A stretch of 64,000 bases of DNA from Longilinea sp035560795 (lineage in GTDB: Bacteria > Chloroflexota > Anaerolineae > Anaerolineales > Anaerolineaceae), in NCBI GenBank assembly GCA_035560795.1, contig DATMYV010000012.1, positions 1-64,000 on the forward strand, given 5' to 3'. This document shows, piece after piece, positions 44,495 to 51,628 of the stretch (within the stretch, counting starts at the first letter, position 1; every line of letters begins with the position of its first letter). The translations under genes and the position numbers were made by a program. The notes beneath the pieces were generated by a model that saw only the letters and a program-made list of their open reading frames with translations, made no database searches and was not told where the DNA came from.

Positions 44495-44527
44495 GATGCG
44501 CCCTGATTCCAGGGCGCATCTTTTTTT
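44495..44527 (+). terminator. 11-bp hairpin with T-tract between surface protein and sortase genes
   Basis: GATGCGCCCTG/CAGGGCGCATC (44495-44505 with 44510-44520), loop ATTC, then seven T on the plus strand. Both flanking genes run on the minus strand, so as a terminator it would stop antisense RNA. On the minus strand it forms a hairpin just before the sortase ribosome-binding site and could limit sortase expression. Confidence 0.6.
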
Positions 44528-44545
44528 CTGTTTGGCCTAAGCGCC

Positions 44546-46072
44546 TTACTTTCGACGCGGTCGCTTTGCGATCCCAGTCAGGACCAATCCAAAACCACCA
44601 AGGACAAGACCAAGATTGATAAAGAAATTTGAAAATCCCAAACCTGCCACATTGGGAGCGGTGAGATCTGCTCCGGTAACCGGGATGAGTACGGGGGTGC
44701 TACGGGGAGGTGGAGGCAATGTCGGCGGTGTCTCGGGCGTGGAAGTCCCATCCGTTGTTGGAGTAACGTCAATCACAGGCGTCGGCGTGGAGGTTGCGCC
44801 AGGAGTCGGCGTCCCGCCGCTAGTCACATCGGTCGGTGTAGGCGTAGGGGTATTGGCGTCAATAGGCGTCGCAGTCGGTACCGGTGTATCGGTTACCACC
44901 TGGGTTGGTGTTTCAGTCACCACGGGTGTATTGGTGTTGACAGGCGTTTCGGTCGGTACTGGTGTATCTGTTATTACCGGCGTCGGGGTTGATGTAGGAA
45001 CAGGTGTATCCGTCGCCGTATTGGTAGCTGTCGGGGTAAAGGTCGCAGTTACCTCAATCGTACTGGTCGGTGTGTTGGTAGGTGTATTGGTTGCAATGGT
45101 TGTTGGAGTCTCTGTCGGGGTACTGGTAGGCGTATTCGAAGGTAATGCTGTCGGCGTGTTCGTCGCCGTACTGGTCGGAGTGCTGGTTGGTAATTCAGTC
45201 GGCGTGCTGGTTGGTGTATTTGTCGGTGTTGCTGTATCCGTCGGCGTACTGGTTGGTGTGCTGGTAGGGGTGTCCGTAGCGGTTGACGTTGGAGTAGAGG
45301 TTGGCGTTGAAGTGGCTGTTGCTGTCGGAGTTACGGTTGGCGTGGCAACGACACAATTCTGTGGTGGCGCTGTCATTGAAATCGTCCTGTAGCCGAAGGG
45401 CCAGTGAGTCCAACTGACTGAAACGGTGTGAGAAATACTATTATTTGTCACAACCAAATTCTGCGATTCATTCGGCAGCAAGAATCCGCTGCCATTCTGG
45501 CTGCCATTATCAAGCGACCAAGTGTAATACGCATCCAAGGTTTGGTTGCCGTTAATCACGGCCCACTGCAGGTTATTATCAGCTGTGCAGACATACGAAA
45601 TCTCTAAGTAGGTATAACAAGCTGGCTGGCTCGTTACCTCAGCAATAACAACCCCGTTGTGTAATAATTGGACGGTTTTTGGTGTGCCAGCCGTAGTGGT
45701 AAAGGTCAAAGTCTCATAAGGACCTAAGGTAAGTTGGCCTGATTCAGTGCCGCCAACCACCCTCCATTCGACAACACCGCTTGAGGCTGTTTCATTGGTT
45801 ACCGCCCAATAAAAAACACCCGTTTGCTGTTCTTCGACATAGCCGCATAGGAATTGCAATGCAAACCCACTCGGCGCCAGCGGTCCAACCGGTGCAACTG
45901 GCCCTACAATGGCCTTTCCCGGATTAGATAATACCCCCTGGTTTTCAACAGGTTGTGCAGCTCGCACCGGATTTACCGCGGCGGACAACAGAATGCCAAT
46001 CAAAAGGAATACGGCACTGCTCGAATAAACCAATTTGGTCAATTGCTTCAGTGATAGATGTAGTCGTATCAT
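44546..46072 (-). CDS. Cell-surface protein with Thr/Pro stalk and IPVTG sorting signal
   Basis: A ~508-residue surface protein. It has a signal peptide (VFLLIGILLSAAVNPVRA), about 200 residues of beta-rich ectodomain with repeated SGVVEWRV/LQWAVINGNQ-like modules and two or three cysteines, a ~190-residue stalk of degenerate TPTxT repeats, and a C-terminal sorting signal: LIPVTGADL, a hydrophobic segment and KRPRRK. It is the likely substrate of the sortase encoded next. ATG at 46072 has GGAGGG upstream. It follows the response regulator by ~40 bases. Confidence 0.85.
   Translation of the reverse strand: MIRLHLSLKQLTKLVYSSSAVFLLIGILLSAAVNPVRAAQPVENQGVLSNPGKAIVGPVAPVGPLAPSGFALQFLCGYVEEQQTGVFYWAVTNETASSGVVEWRVVGGTESGQLTLGPYETLTFTTTAGTPKTVQLLHNGVVIAEVTSQPACYTYLEISYVCTADNNLQWAVINGNQTLDAYYTWSLDNGSQNGSGFLLPNESQNLVVTNNSISHTVSVSWTHWPFGYRTISMTAPPQNCVVATPTVTPTATATSTPTSTPTSTATDTPTSTPTSTPTDTATPTNTPTSTPTELPTSTPTSTATNTPTALPSNTPTSTPTETPTTIATNTPTNTPTSTIEVTATFTPTATNTATDTPVPTSTPTPVITDTPVPTETPVNTNTPVVTETPTQVVTDTPVPTATPIDANTPTPTPTDVTSGGTPTPGATSTPTPVIDVTPTTDGTSTPETPPTLPPPPRSTPVLIPVTGADLTAPNVAGLGFSNFFINLGLVLGGFGLVLTGIAKRPRRK
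44790..45350. repeat. Degenerate Thr/Pro-coding repeat tract
   Basis: Imperfect 12- to 24-bp repeats coding for TPT, TPTxT and TNTPT units in the surface-protein stalk. They leave a long open frame on the opposite strand (44616-45392) that reads as Val-Gly repeats and is not a gene. Such tracts can change length by recombination. Confidence 0.8.
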
Positions 46073-46114
46073 TCTCAAATCCCTCCAATATCTCGCTTCA
46101 TAAATACCAATAGA

Positions 46115-46879
46115 TCAGTCTATTTTCAGCTTGTAACCCATGCGGTCTACACTCTGGATTAGATCGAAGTTTTGATCGATCTCCTCAAATTTCCGCCGTA
46201 GCAAGAAAATGAGGTATTTTGTCCGCTGGCGGACATTGGGCACATCCTCTCCCCAAACAGTTTGTGCAATTACTGGATAGCTTACAATTCCTGGCGCGTT
46301 TTTTGCAAGTAACGATACCAGTGCAAATTCCTTTGCAGTAAGTTGAATGGAGTGATTCAGGAAAATTACTTCCTGAGTTTTAGCATCGATCAATAAACCC
46401 ACTTTTGGAAAATTAAAGCGGGATGCTTCACGGGGTTGTTTTGCCCGTCGAAGAACAGCGTTTATTCTTGCCACAACCTCGCCTTTATAGAATGGCTTGG
46501 TCATGTAATCATCAACGCCCTCATAAAGACAGCGAACGATTTCATCTTTGGAGGATAATGCGGACAGGACAATAACTGGCGCATTGGAGAATTGACGAAT
46601 ACTTCGTAAAGTCTCCCAACCGTCCATTTCCGGCATCATAAGGTCAAGCAATACAAGGTCGGGTTGAACCTCGCGAGCACGGCGGAGTGCTTCGATGCCA
46701 TTACCTGCGCTTAATACATCAAAACCCGAACTGCGTAAAATGTGCTTTACCAGTATTACCAGATCGCTATCGTCATCGACAACCAAAACTCTTACACGTT
46801 CCGTCGCATAAACTTCATCCAGATCCACACCAGGACTGACTGGGGTGTTAAGGTAAGTGTTTGATGCAAAAGCTTGCAT
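46115..46879 (-). CDS. OmpR/PhoB-type response regulator
   Basis: A 254-residue regulator with a receiver domain (~28-145: VLVVDDDSDLVILV with the acidic pair, LVLLDLMMPEMDGW with the phosphorylated Asp, IVLSALSS, and MTKPF with the lysine) and a C-terminal winged helix (QLTAKEFALVSLLAKNAPGIVSYPVIAQTVWGE). I place the start at 46879, with GGAGG and a 5-base spacer; the frame is open to 46972 but those codons overlap a hairpin. No histidine kinase is adjacent. It probably controls the surface protein and sortase that follow. Confidence 0.85.
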   Translation of the reverse strand: MQAFASNTYLNTPVSPGVDLDEVYATERVRVLVVDDDSDLVILVKHILRSSGFDVLSAGNGIEALRRAREVQPDLVLLDLMMPEMDGWETLRSIRQFSNAPVIVLSALSSKDEIVRCLYEGVDDYMTKPFYKGEVVARINAVLRRAKQPREASRFNFPKVGLLIDAKTQEVIFLNHSIQLTAKEFALVSLLAKNAPGIVSYPVIAQTVWGEDVPNVRQRTKYLIFLLRRKFEEIDQNFDLIQSVDRMGYKLKID

Positions 46880-46921
46880 CCCCGCCTCCCAAGAAAGCAT
46901 TGTAAACAGGGGGTTAACAAC

Positions 46922-46950
46922 AAAAAACCGGTCGAAATACCGGCCGGTTT
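46922..46950 (-). terminator. Attenuator-like terminator in the response regulator leader
   Basis: On the minus strand AAACCGG (46950-46944) pairs with CCGGTTT (46931-46925) and is followed by three further T residues. An alternative inner hairpin CCGGT/ACCGG is possible. It lies between the promoter at 47116-47144 and the regulator ATG, so it can act as an attenuator. Confidence 0.55.
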
Positions 46951-46956
46951 CGCTAT

Positions 46957-47035
46957 TTGGCTCCTTGAACACTGCGCAGCTTGATGATTATTGCTGCTAA
47001 GCGACCATATTCAGTGTCCAGATCGTTGCCGCCAA
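46957..47035 (-). ncRNA. Structured leader element upstream of the response regulator
   Basis: On the minus strand three nested helices form: UUGGC/GCCAA (47035-47031 with 46961-46957), GGACACUG/CAGUGUUC (47019-47012 with 46974-46967) and GCAGC/GCUGC (about 46997-46993 with 46980-46976), separated by purine-rich internal loops. A terminator follows six bases later. The layout resembles a riboswitch with expression platform; I cannot match it to a known class. Confidence 0.45.
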
Positions 47036-47115
47036 TGAAAGGTTTCCCTTCCAGGTTGCTATAAAGATTGCTATGTTAAGGATGATTTCAATTAAATAAC
47101 CAACCTATTAATGGA

Positions 47116-47144
47116 ATTCTAGCAGTAAACGAATAACTTGTCAA
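47116..47144 (-). promoter_or_regulatory. Promoter of the response regulator/surface/sortase operon
   Basis: TTGACA (47144-47139), exact 17-base spacer, TAGAAT (47121-47116). The start near 47109 gives a leader of about 230 nt before the ATG at 46879. Confidence 0.7.
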
Positions 47145-47184
47145 TTACTAACTGATTTTATAACCGTTTTGTAAGTTAAATTTC

Positions 47185-47958
47185 CTAACTGACATTCAAC
47201 GGCGCAATAACCGGATTGGTCAGGTTGCCAATTCCTTCTATTTCGACCTCAACCTTATCACCGGCTTCCAGAGGACCAATCCCGGCTGGCGTGCCAGTAA
47301 AAATTACATCCCCTGGAAACAAGCGCATTATGGATGAAATAAAGGCGATTAATTGCGGCACCGTGAAAACCATGTCACGGGTAGAAGCCATTTGACGAAT
47401 TTCACCATTTACGCGGCAAGTGATGAGAGTATCGGCGGGATCCAAATCAGTTTCGATCCATGGTCCTAGAGGGCAAAAGGTGTCAAACCCTTTCCCCCGC
47501 GTCCACTGCCCATCTCTGCGTTGTAAATCCCGCGCGGTAATGTCGTTGCCGACGGTGTAACCCAAAATATGGCGGCTGGCTTCTTCCAGCGGTATCCATC
47601 GTCCCTCTCGGCCAATAATAACGGCTAATTCTGCCTCATGCTCCACCAACCGGCTCTGCGGAGGAATTTCAATGGGAGCGTCAGGCCCGATGACAGCCGA
47701 AGGCGGTTTAAGAAATAATAAAGGTATTTCAGGCACATCCACGCCTTGTTCGTGTGCATGATCAGCGTAATTGCGCCCGACACAAATGATTTTACTGGGT
47801 ACGACTGGAGCTAACAAATGAACCGCGGTAAGTGGCAGGGTTGCCTCCTGCCGGCGGTATTCACTGAAAATCGAACCGTCAATTGGTCCGACTAAATCTT
47901 CATAAATCCAACCGTAACGTGGAGTATCCCGCCCACTCTGATAGCGAATAAAGCGCAT
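47185..47958 (-). CDS. Fumarylacetoacetate hydrolase family protein
   Basis: A 257-residue FAH-fold enzyme, acting on 2-oxo acids or related beta-dicarbonyl compounds with a divalent metal. Signatures are KIICVGRNYADHAHEQG, LFLKPPSAVIGPDAPIEIPPQSRLVEHEAELAVIIGREG (metal-binding E-x-E), GYTVGNDITARDLQRRDGQWTRGKGFDTFCPLGPWI and GDVIFTGTPAGIGPLEAGD. It may be an acylpyruvase or oxaloacetate decarboxylase type. No pathway neighbours. Confidence 0.88.
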   Translation of the reverse strand: MRFIRYQSGRDTPRYGWIYEDLVGPIDGSIFSEYRRQEATLPLTAVHLLAPVVPSKIICVGRNYADHAHEQGVDVPEIPLLFLKPPSAVIGPDAPIEIPPQSRLVEHEAELAVIIGREGRWIPLEEASRHILGYTVGNDITARDLQRRDGQWTRGKGFDTFCPLGPWIETDLDPADTLITCRVNGEIRQMASTRDMVFTVPQLIAFISSIMRLFPGDVIFTGTPAGIGPLEAGDKVEVEIEGIGNLTNPVIAPLNVS

Positions 47959-48062
47959 ATTCTGTATCCAATGAATGATATTTAGAAGAAGTTTAACATA
48001 TCTTCAGGAGGTTGAGTGCATCAAAACCTTTATAATGGAATAAACTTGGCAGGAGAACAAAG

Positions 48063-48542
48063 ATGAGCAACAACCTAAGTCCCAGTGCCCAACGGGTCCA
48101 ACTGGCCATCCAGGAACTCGATTTACACTGCGAGGTCATCGAATTGTCTGGTTCAACCCGAACGGCACTCGAAGCCGCAGAAGCGGTGGGATGCGACCTT
48201 GGTCAAATTGTTAAATCATTGGTATTTGCATCCGTCTCTTCACACCAGCCAATTCTGGCATTGGTCAGCGGAGCCAACCGGGTCAATGAACAGCGCCTAT
48301 CCGCGGTCTTCGGCGAGCCGGTTATGAAAGCAGATGGAGATTTTGTTCGTGCTCAAACCGGCTTTGCCATTGGGGGTGTCCCGCCGTTGGGTCACACTTA
48401 TCAGATGAAGACATTCATCGACTCCGATTTAATGGCCTTTGATAGGATATGGGCAGCTGCAGGTACGCCACATGCGTTGTTCAGCTTAACTCCGGCTGAA
48501 TTACTTGTCATGACCCACGGAGAAGTTGCCAATATTTCGTAA
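48063..48542 (+). CDS. YbaK/ProX-type aminoacyl-tRNA deacylase
   Basis: A 159-residue protein of the YbaK/EbsC/ProX editing family, which hydrolyses misacylated tRNA such as Cys-tRNA(Pro). The lysine in LGQIVKSLVF, ALVSGANRVNEQRL and the GFAIGGVPPLGH loop are characteristic. RBS GGAGAACAAAG is upstream. The tRNA-Val gene follows by 44 bases. Confidence 0.87.
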   Translation: MSNNLSPSAQRVQLAIQELDLHCEVIELSGSTRTALEAAEAVGCDLGQIVKSLVFASVSSHQPILALVSGANRVNEQRLSAVFGEPVMKADGDFVRAQTGFAIGGVPPLGHTYQMKTFIDSDLMAFDRIWAAAGTPHALFSLTPAELLVMTHGEVANIS

Positions 48543-48546
48543 TGCC

Positions 48547-48575
48547 TTAACGTTTCTAAGACCTTCCAGTATAAT
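48547..48575 (+). promoter_or_regulatory. Promoter of tRNA-Val
   Basis: TTAACG (48547-48552), 17-base spacer, TATAAT (48570-48575); predicted start about 5 bases before the tRNA. Confidence 0.65.
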
Positions 48576-48586
48576 AGGATCCTGCC

Positions 48587-48660
48587 GGGCGGGTAGCTCA
48601 GTTGGTTAGAGCACATCTCTTACACAGATGGGGTCGCAGGTCCGAGTCCTGTTCCGCCCA
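48587..48660 (+). tRNA. tRNA-Val (TAC)
   Basis: A 74-nt cloverleaf with acceptor GGGCGGG/TCCGCCC (one G-U), D-arm AGCTCAGTTGGTTAGAGC, anticodon stem CATCT/AGATG and anticodon TAC at 48621-48623. CCA is not encoded. Confidence 0.95.
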
Positions 48661-48675
48661 CAAGAATTGTCACTC

Positions 48676-48707
48676 GATAACCAACCCTCTTATCAGGGTC
48701 GGTTATT
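48676..48707 (+). terminator. Hairpin after tRNA-Val
   Basis: A 12-bp stem with one mismatch and one G-U pair (48676-48687 with 48696-48707), without a real U-tract. It probably ends the tRNA transcript or blocks read-through from the convergent corA side. Confidence 0.45.
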
Positions 48708-48798
48708 ACGGTTTAGCGCAAGCCTGACAGCAGAGCAATTTCAAGTCGGCTAAGTCATATATTAGGGGGTTGACCGGGTCGATAAACACAAAATACTT

Positions 48799-49731
48799 TT
48801 AGAACCAATCTCGTTTCATGAAAATGAAGGTAACCAGCGCCCCCAACCCGACCGAGATTGCGATCACAATGAGATAGGAAAAATTCAGGTTGCTAAATGG
48901 CAAATTCATGTTCATGCCGAAAAAACTGGTGATAATGGTCGGAATGCTCATCACAATGGTCACCGATGCCAGAAATTTCATCACAACATTCAAGTTATTT
49001 GAAATGATGGATGCAAAGGCGTCCATCATTGAACTTAAGATGTTATTGGATATGTTGACCATTTCAATAGCCTGCTGGTTCTCAGTTATGACGTCTTCCA
49101 GTAGGTCCTCATCGTCCGGGTACATTTTAAACAACTGGGCGCGGTGCAGGCGTTCAAAAACCAGTTCGTTTGATTTCAACGCGGTGGTAAAGTAAACCAG
49201 GCTCTTCTGAAATTTTAGCAGGTCCAACACTTCCTTATTCCGCATCGCCGATTGGGTTTTATCTTCTAATAAATCCACCGTACGGTTGATGTCGCGCAGG
49301 TAAGCCAGGTATTTATTTGCGGTCGCGATCATCACCTTCAGGATAAAGCGGTTCCGTTTGCCGGTTGAAAGTCCTCGCACCCGACCGGACGCGAATTCCT
49401 CGATGATTTCATGAGAATGGCGGCAAACTGTGACGAGCAATTTATCCGTGATGACAAACCCTAATGGAATGGTGATATAGGGGACATCAACGGCGGGTCC
49501 AAGATATTTAGGCACTTTAATGACGATCAAGATTTTGCCATCGTCTTCGCGCTCCGTCCGCGGCCGTTCATCTACATCCAGGGGATAGGTAAGGAAATCT
49601 TGAGGAATTCCCAGGTCTGTTACTTTTGCAATTTCCTGCGGGGTGGGATCGACTAAATTGATCCAGCATCCATCGACGAACTCCTGTATCGATTCCAGTC
49701 CTTTTTCTGTGCTTTTGTAAATTGAAATCAC
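48799..49731 (-). CDS. corA: CorA-family Mg2+/Co2+ transporter
   Basis: A 310-residue CorA channel. The cytoplasmic funnel domain fills residues 1-245, with the long stalk helix containing NQQAIEMVNISNNILSSMMDAFASIISNNLNVVMKFLASVTIV. Two C-terminal membrane helices follow, with the signature GMN in FFGMNMNLPF, and a basic C-terminus. It is divergent from the MgtE-N/Nramp pair across a ~600-bp region, making a magnesium-related locus. Confidence 0.93.
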   Translation of the reverse strand: MISIYKSTEKGLESIQEFVDGCWINLVDPTPQEIAKVTDLGIPQDFLTYPLDVDERPRTEREDDGKILIVIKVPKYLGPAVDVPYITIPLGFVITDKLLVTVCRHSHEIIEEFASGRVRGLSTGKRNRFILKVMIATANKYLAYLRDINRTVDLLEDKTQSAMRNKEVLDLLKFQKSLVYFTTALKSNELVFERLHRAQLFKMYPDDEDLLEDVITENQQAIEMVNISNNILSSMMDAFASIISNNLNVVMKFLASVTIVMSIPTIITSFFGMNMNLPFSNLNFSYLIVIAISVGLGALVTFIFMKRDWF

Positions 49732-49886
49732 GCCTCACCTCCGCACGGATTTCAGATCTTTCCGGCTTTTTACCCAGTTCTCATCTGGGTAAACCCATAC
49801 ATGCTTGATAAAAGACCTGCCAAGTCATTTTAACGTTAATCCAAATTAATGCCAATTAACGAACCCGCAAGCTGCATGATCTCCTA

Positions 49887-49915
49887 TTGACACCTCGAAC
49901 CTAAAAAGTTAGAAT
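49887..49915 (+). promoter_or_regulatory. Promoter of the MgtE-N/Nramp operon
   Basis: TTGACA (49887-49892), 17-base spacer, TAGAAT (49910-49915). The start near 49922 leaves a ~425-nt leader before the first large gene at 50347. Confidence 0.7.
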
Positions 49916-49948
49916 GCATGCGTACAGTCCAGGTTAGGTTCTTTTTCA

Positions 49949-49987
49949 TCATTTTTTGAGAAGCGTGCGTCGCATTTCAGAAAATGA
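49949..49987 (+). other. Leader hairpin upstream of the short ORF
   Basis: UCAUUUUUUGA (49949-49959) pairs with UCAGAAAAUGA (49977-49987), with an inner GCG/CGC helix. Part of the long leader; function unknown. Confidence 0.45.
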
Positions 49988-50047
49988 GAAACGGAAATAT
50001 ATTTGAGTATGGATTAGAAAAATCTAAAAATGAGAGGAGGTGATCGC

Positions 50048-50176
50048 GTGTCCGCGGACGATAATTCGGGCTATGACTTACTCGAGCCGGATATACAAGT
50101 TCAATCGAGAATAGAAAAAATAATGGATACGCGTGAGAACCTCCTTTTTGTCCCGGTTTTTGGGGCTTATATCTAA
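50048..50176 (+). CDS. 42-codon leader ORF before the MgtE-N gene
   Basis: A GTG-started ORF of 42 codons ending in TAA, with a strong AGGAGGT (50035-50041) six bases upstream. The peptide begins SADDNSGYDLLEPD and ends FVPVFGAYI; it has no signal peptide and no known family. Codons 31-33 contain AACCTCCTTTTT, complementary both to its own Shine-Dalgarno and to that of the next gene (50334-50340). I interpret it as a leader peptide that may control translation of the magnesium-transport genes. It may also be a minor cytoplasmic peptide. Confidence 0.5.
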   Translation: MSADDNSGYDLLEPDIQVQSRIEKIMDTRENLLFVPVFGAYI

Positions 50177-50229
50177 ACTCACCAAAGAGTATCCCGGCCT
50201 GCAGTAAATCATCTGCCTGATTGATCTTG

Positions 50230-50249
50230 GATTGGACACCGGTCCAATC
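50230..50249 (+). other. 8-bp hairpin in the leader
   Basis: GATTGGAC (50230-50237) and GTCCAATC (50242-50249), loop ACCG. It lies between the leader ORF stop and the MgtE-N ribosome-binding site. No U-tract follows. Confidence 0.55.
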
Positions 50250-50346
50250 AAATATCGTTCATTGTTACATCCTTGCAAAACGGTGATTAACAATGGTAGC
50301 GTTCACTGCCTTTTCAGGCGGTTTGAGCGTGTCAGGAGGTGTTCAG

Positions 50347-51603
50347 ATGGCATTTTTAAGTCAATTAATTGGCAATCCAGTAACCGATCTGGATGGCGCC
50401 CAGGTTGGCGTGTTGGAAGATCTTGTGGCCACAACCCGGCCGGAAACTTCGCATCCAGTCATTGTGGCAATTGTCATTCGACGAAAAAAGCTCGAGCTGG
50501 TGGTGCCCTATTCAGACATCACCGTTCTTTTTGCGCACGGTATTCCGCTAAATGTCAGGCGCGATGATATTCATATTTATTCGCCGGGCGATAATGATAT
50601 TTTCCTGGTTCGAGATGTGATGGACAAACAAATCATTGATACCGATGATGTCCGCGTTGTGCGGGTAAACGATATCGAACTGGTGCAAATCAACGGTTTG
50701 ATCGTCGCCAGCAACGTCGATATCGGAACAATGGGCATCTTCCGGCGCATCGGAATGGCCCCGATTGCCCAGGGCATCATGAAGATGATCAAACGCGAGG
50801 TTAAGCCAAGTTATATTTCCTGGGATGATGTTGAATTATTTTCGCGCGACCAGTTTGTCCGCCTGCGCGTTCCGGGCGGCAAGCTGGATGATTTGCACCC
50901 CGCGGACATCGCCAATATCTTATCGGATATGAACCGTACGCAATCCAGCGAGCTGCTCGATACGCTGGATTTGGAACAGCTGGCGGACACCTTGGAGGAA
51001 GTGGAAGAGGACTTCCAGGTCAGCCTGGTTGAGAACATGCCGGATGAAAAAATTGCCGATGTGCTTGAAGAAATGTCACCAGATGAGGCAGCCGACCTGT
51101 TGGCCGAACTGCCCAAAGAGCGCAGCGAAATCCTGATTGGCCTGATGGAAGATGATGAGGCTGATGACGTCCGCAAATTGCTGACCTATCCGGAGGAATC
51201 CGCTGGCGGTATCATGACCACCGAATTTGTCACGGTTCATCCTGGCTTGACGGCCAACCAGACTATTCAATTCCTTCGTGAAACCGCCCCGGATGTTGAA
51301 CCGATCTTTTATGTTTATGTTGTCGATGCAGAGGAGAAATTGCTCGGCGTCTTCTCGCTAAGCGAACTCATCCTTGCCAAACCGGATTCATTGGTAGAAG
51401 ACTTCATGCACACCCGCATTGCCAGCGTCCAGCCCCTCGATGATCAGGATCAGGTCGCGCAAATGATCGCCCGTTATAACCTGCTCTCCATCCCGGTCGT
51501 TGATGACCAGAACGTAATACAAGGGATTGTCACCTCGGATGATGCGTTGGATAAAATCATCCCCACCGTGTGGAAAAAACGCCTGCCGCGTTACTACCGG
51601 TAG
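50347..51603 (+). CDS. Soluble MgtE-N/CBS protein with PRC-like domain
   Basis: A 418-residue cytoplasmic protein. Residues ~1-65 and ~70-150 look like PRC-barrel-type domains (GNPVTDLDGAQVGVLEDLVA). Residues ~190-290 match the MgtE intracellular N domain (LHPADIANILSDMNRTQSSELLDTLD ... EMSPDEAADLLAELPKERSEILIGLMEDDEADDVRKLLTYPEESAGGIMTTEF), and a pair of CBS domains fills ~285-415. The MgtE membrane domain is missing. Start at 50347 has AGGAGGT and a 6-base spacer. It is followed 25 bases later by the Nramp-related transporter, which it may gate or regulate. Confidence 0.85.
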   Translation: MAFLSQLIGNPVTDLDGAQVGVLEDLVATTRPETSHPVIVAIVIRRKKLELVVPYSDITVLFAHGIPLNVRRDDIHIYSPGDNDIFLVRDVMDKQIIDTDDVRVVRVNDIELVQINGLIVASNVDIGTMGIFRRIGMAPIAQGIMKMIKREVKPSYISWDDVELFSRDQFVRLRVPGGKLDDLHPADIANILSDMNRTQSSELLDTLDLEQLADTLEEVEEDFQVSLVENMPDEKIADVLEEMSPDEAADLLAELPKERSEILIGLMEDDEADDVRKLLTYPEESAGGIMTTEFVTVHPGLTANQTIQFLRETAPDVEPIFYVYVVDAEEKLLGVFSLSELILAKPDSLVEDFMHTRIASVQPLDDQDQVAQMIARYNLLSIPVVDDQNVIQGIVTSDDALDKIIPTVWKKRLPRYYR

Positions 51604-51628
51604 CTTCATGTAAATTGGTTGGGTGAAT

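Noticed and set aside
44790..45350. Possible CRISPR array
   Set aside because: Repeats are short, degenerate, without unique spacers of constant length, and lie in an open reading frame.
44616..45392. Long plus-strand ORF coding for Val-Gly repeats
   Set aside because: It is the antisense shadow of the Thr/Pro-repeat stalk; the minus strand has signal peptide, sorting signal and ribosome-binding site.
46880..46972. Longer N-terminus for the response regulator
   Set aside because: The extension crosses a terminator-like hairpin and the strong ribosome site is at 46879.
49922..50346. M-box or yybP-ykoY riboswitch in the magnesium leader
   Set aside because: I could not find the conserved core sequences of either class.
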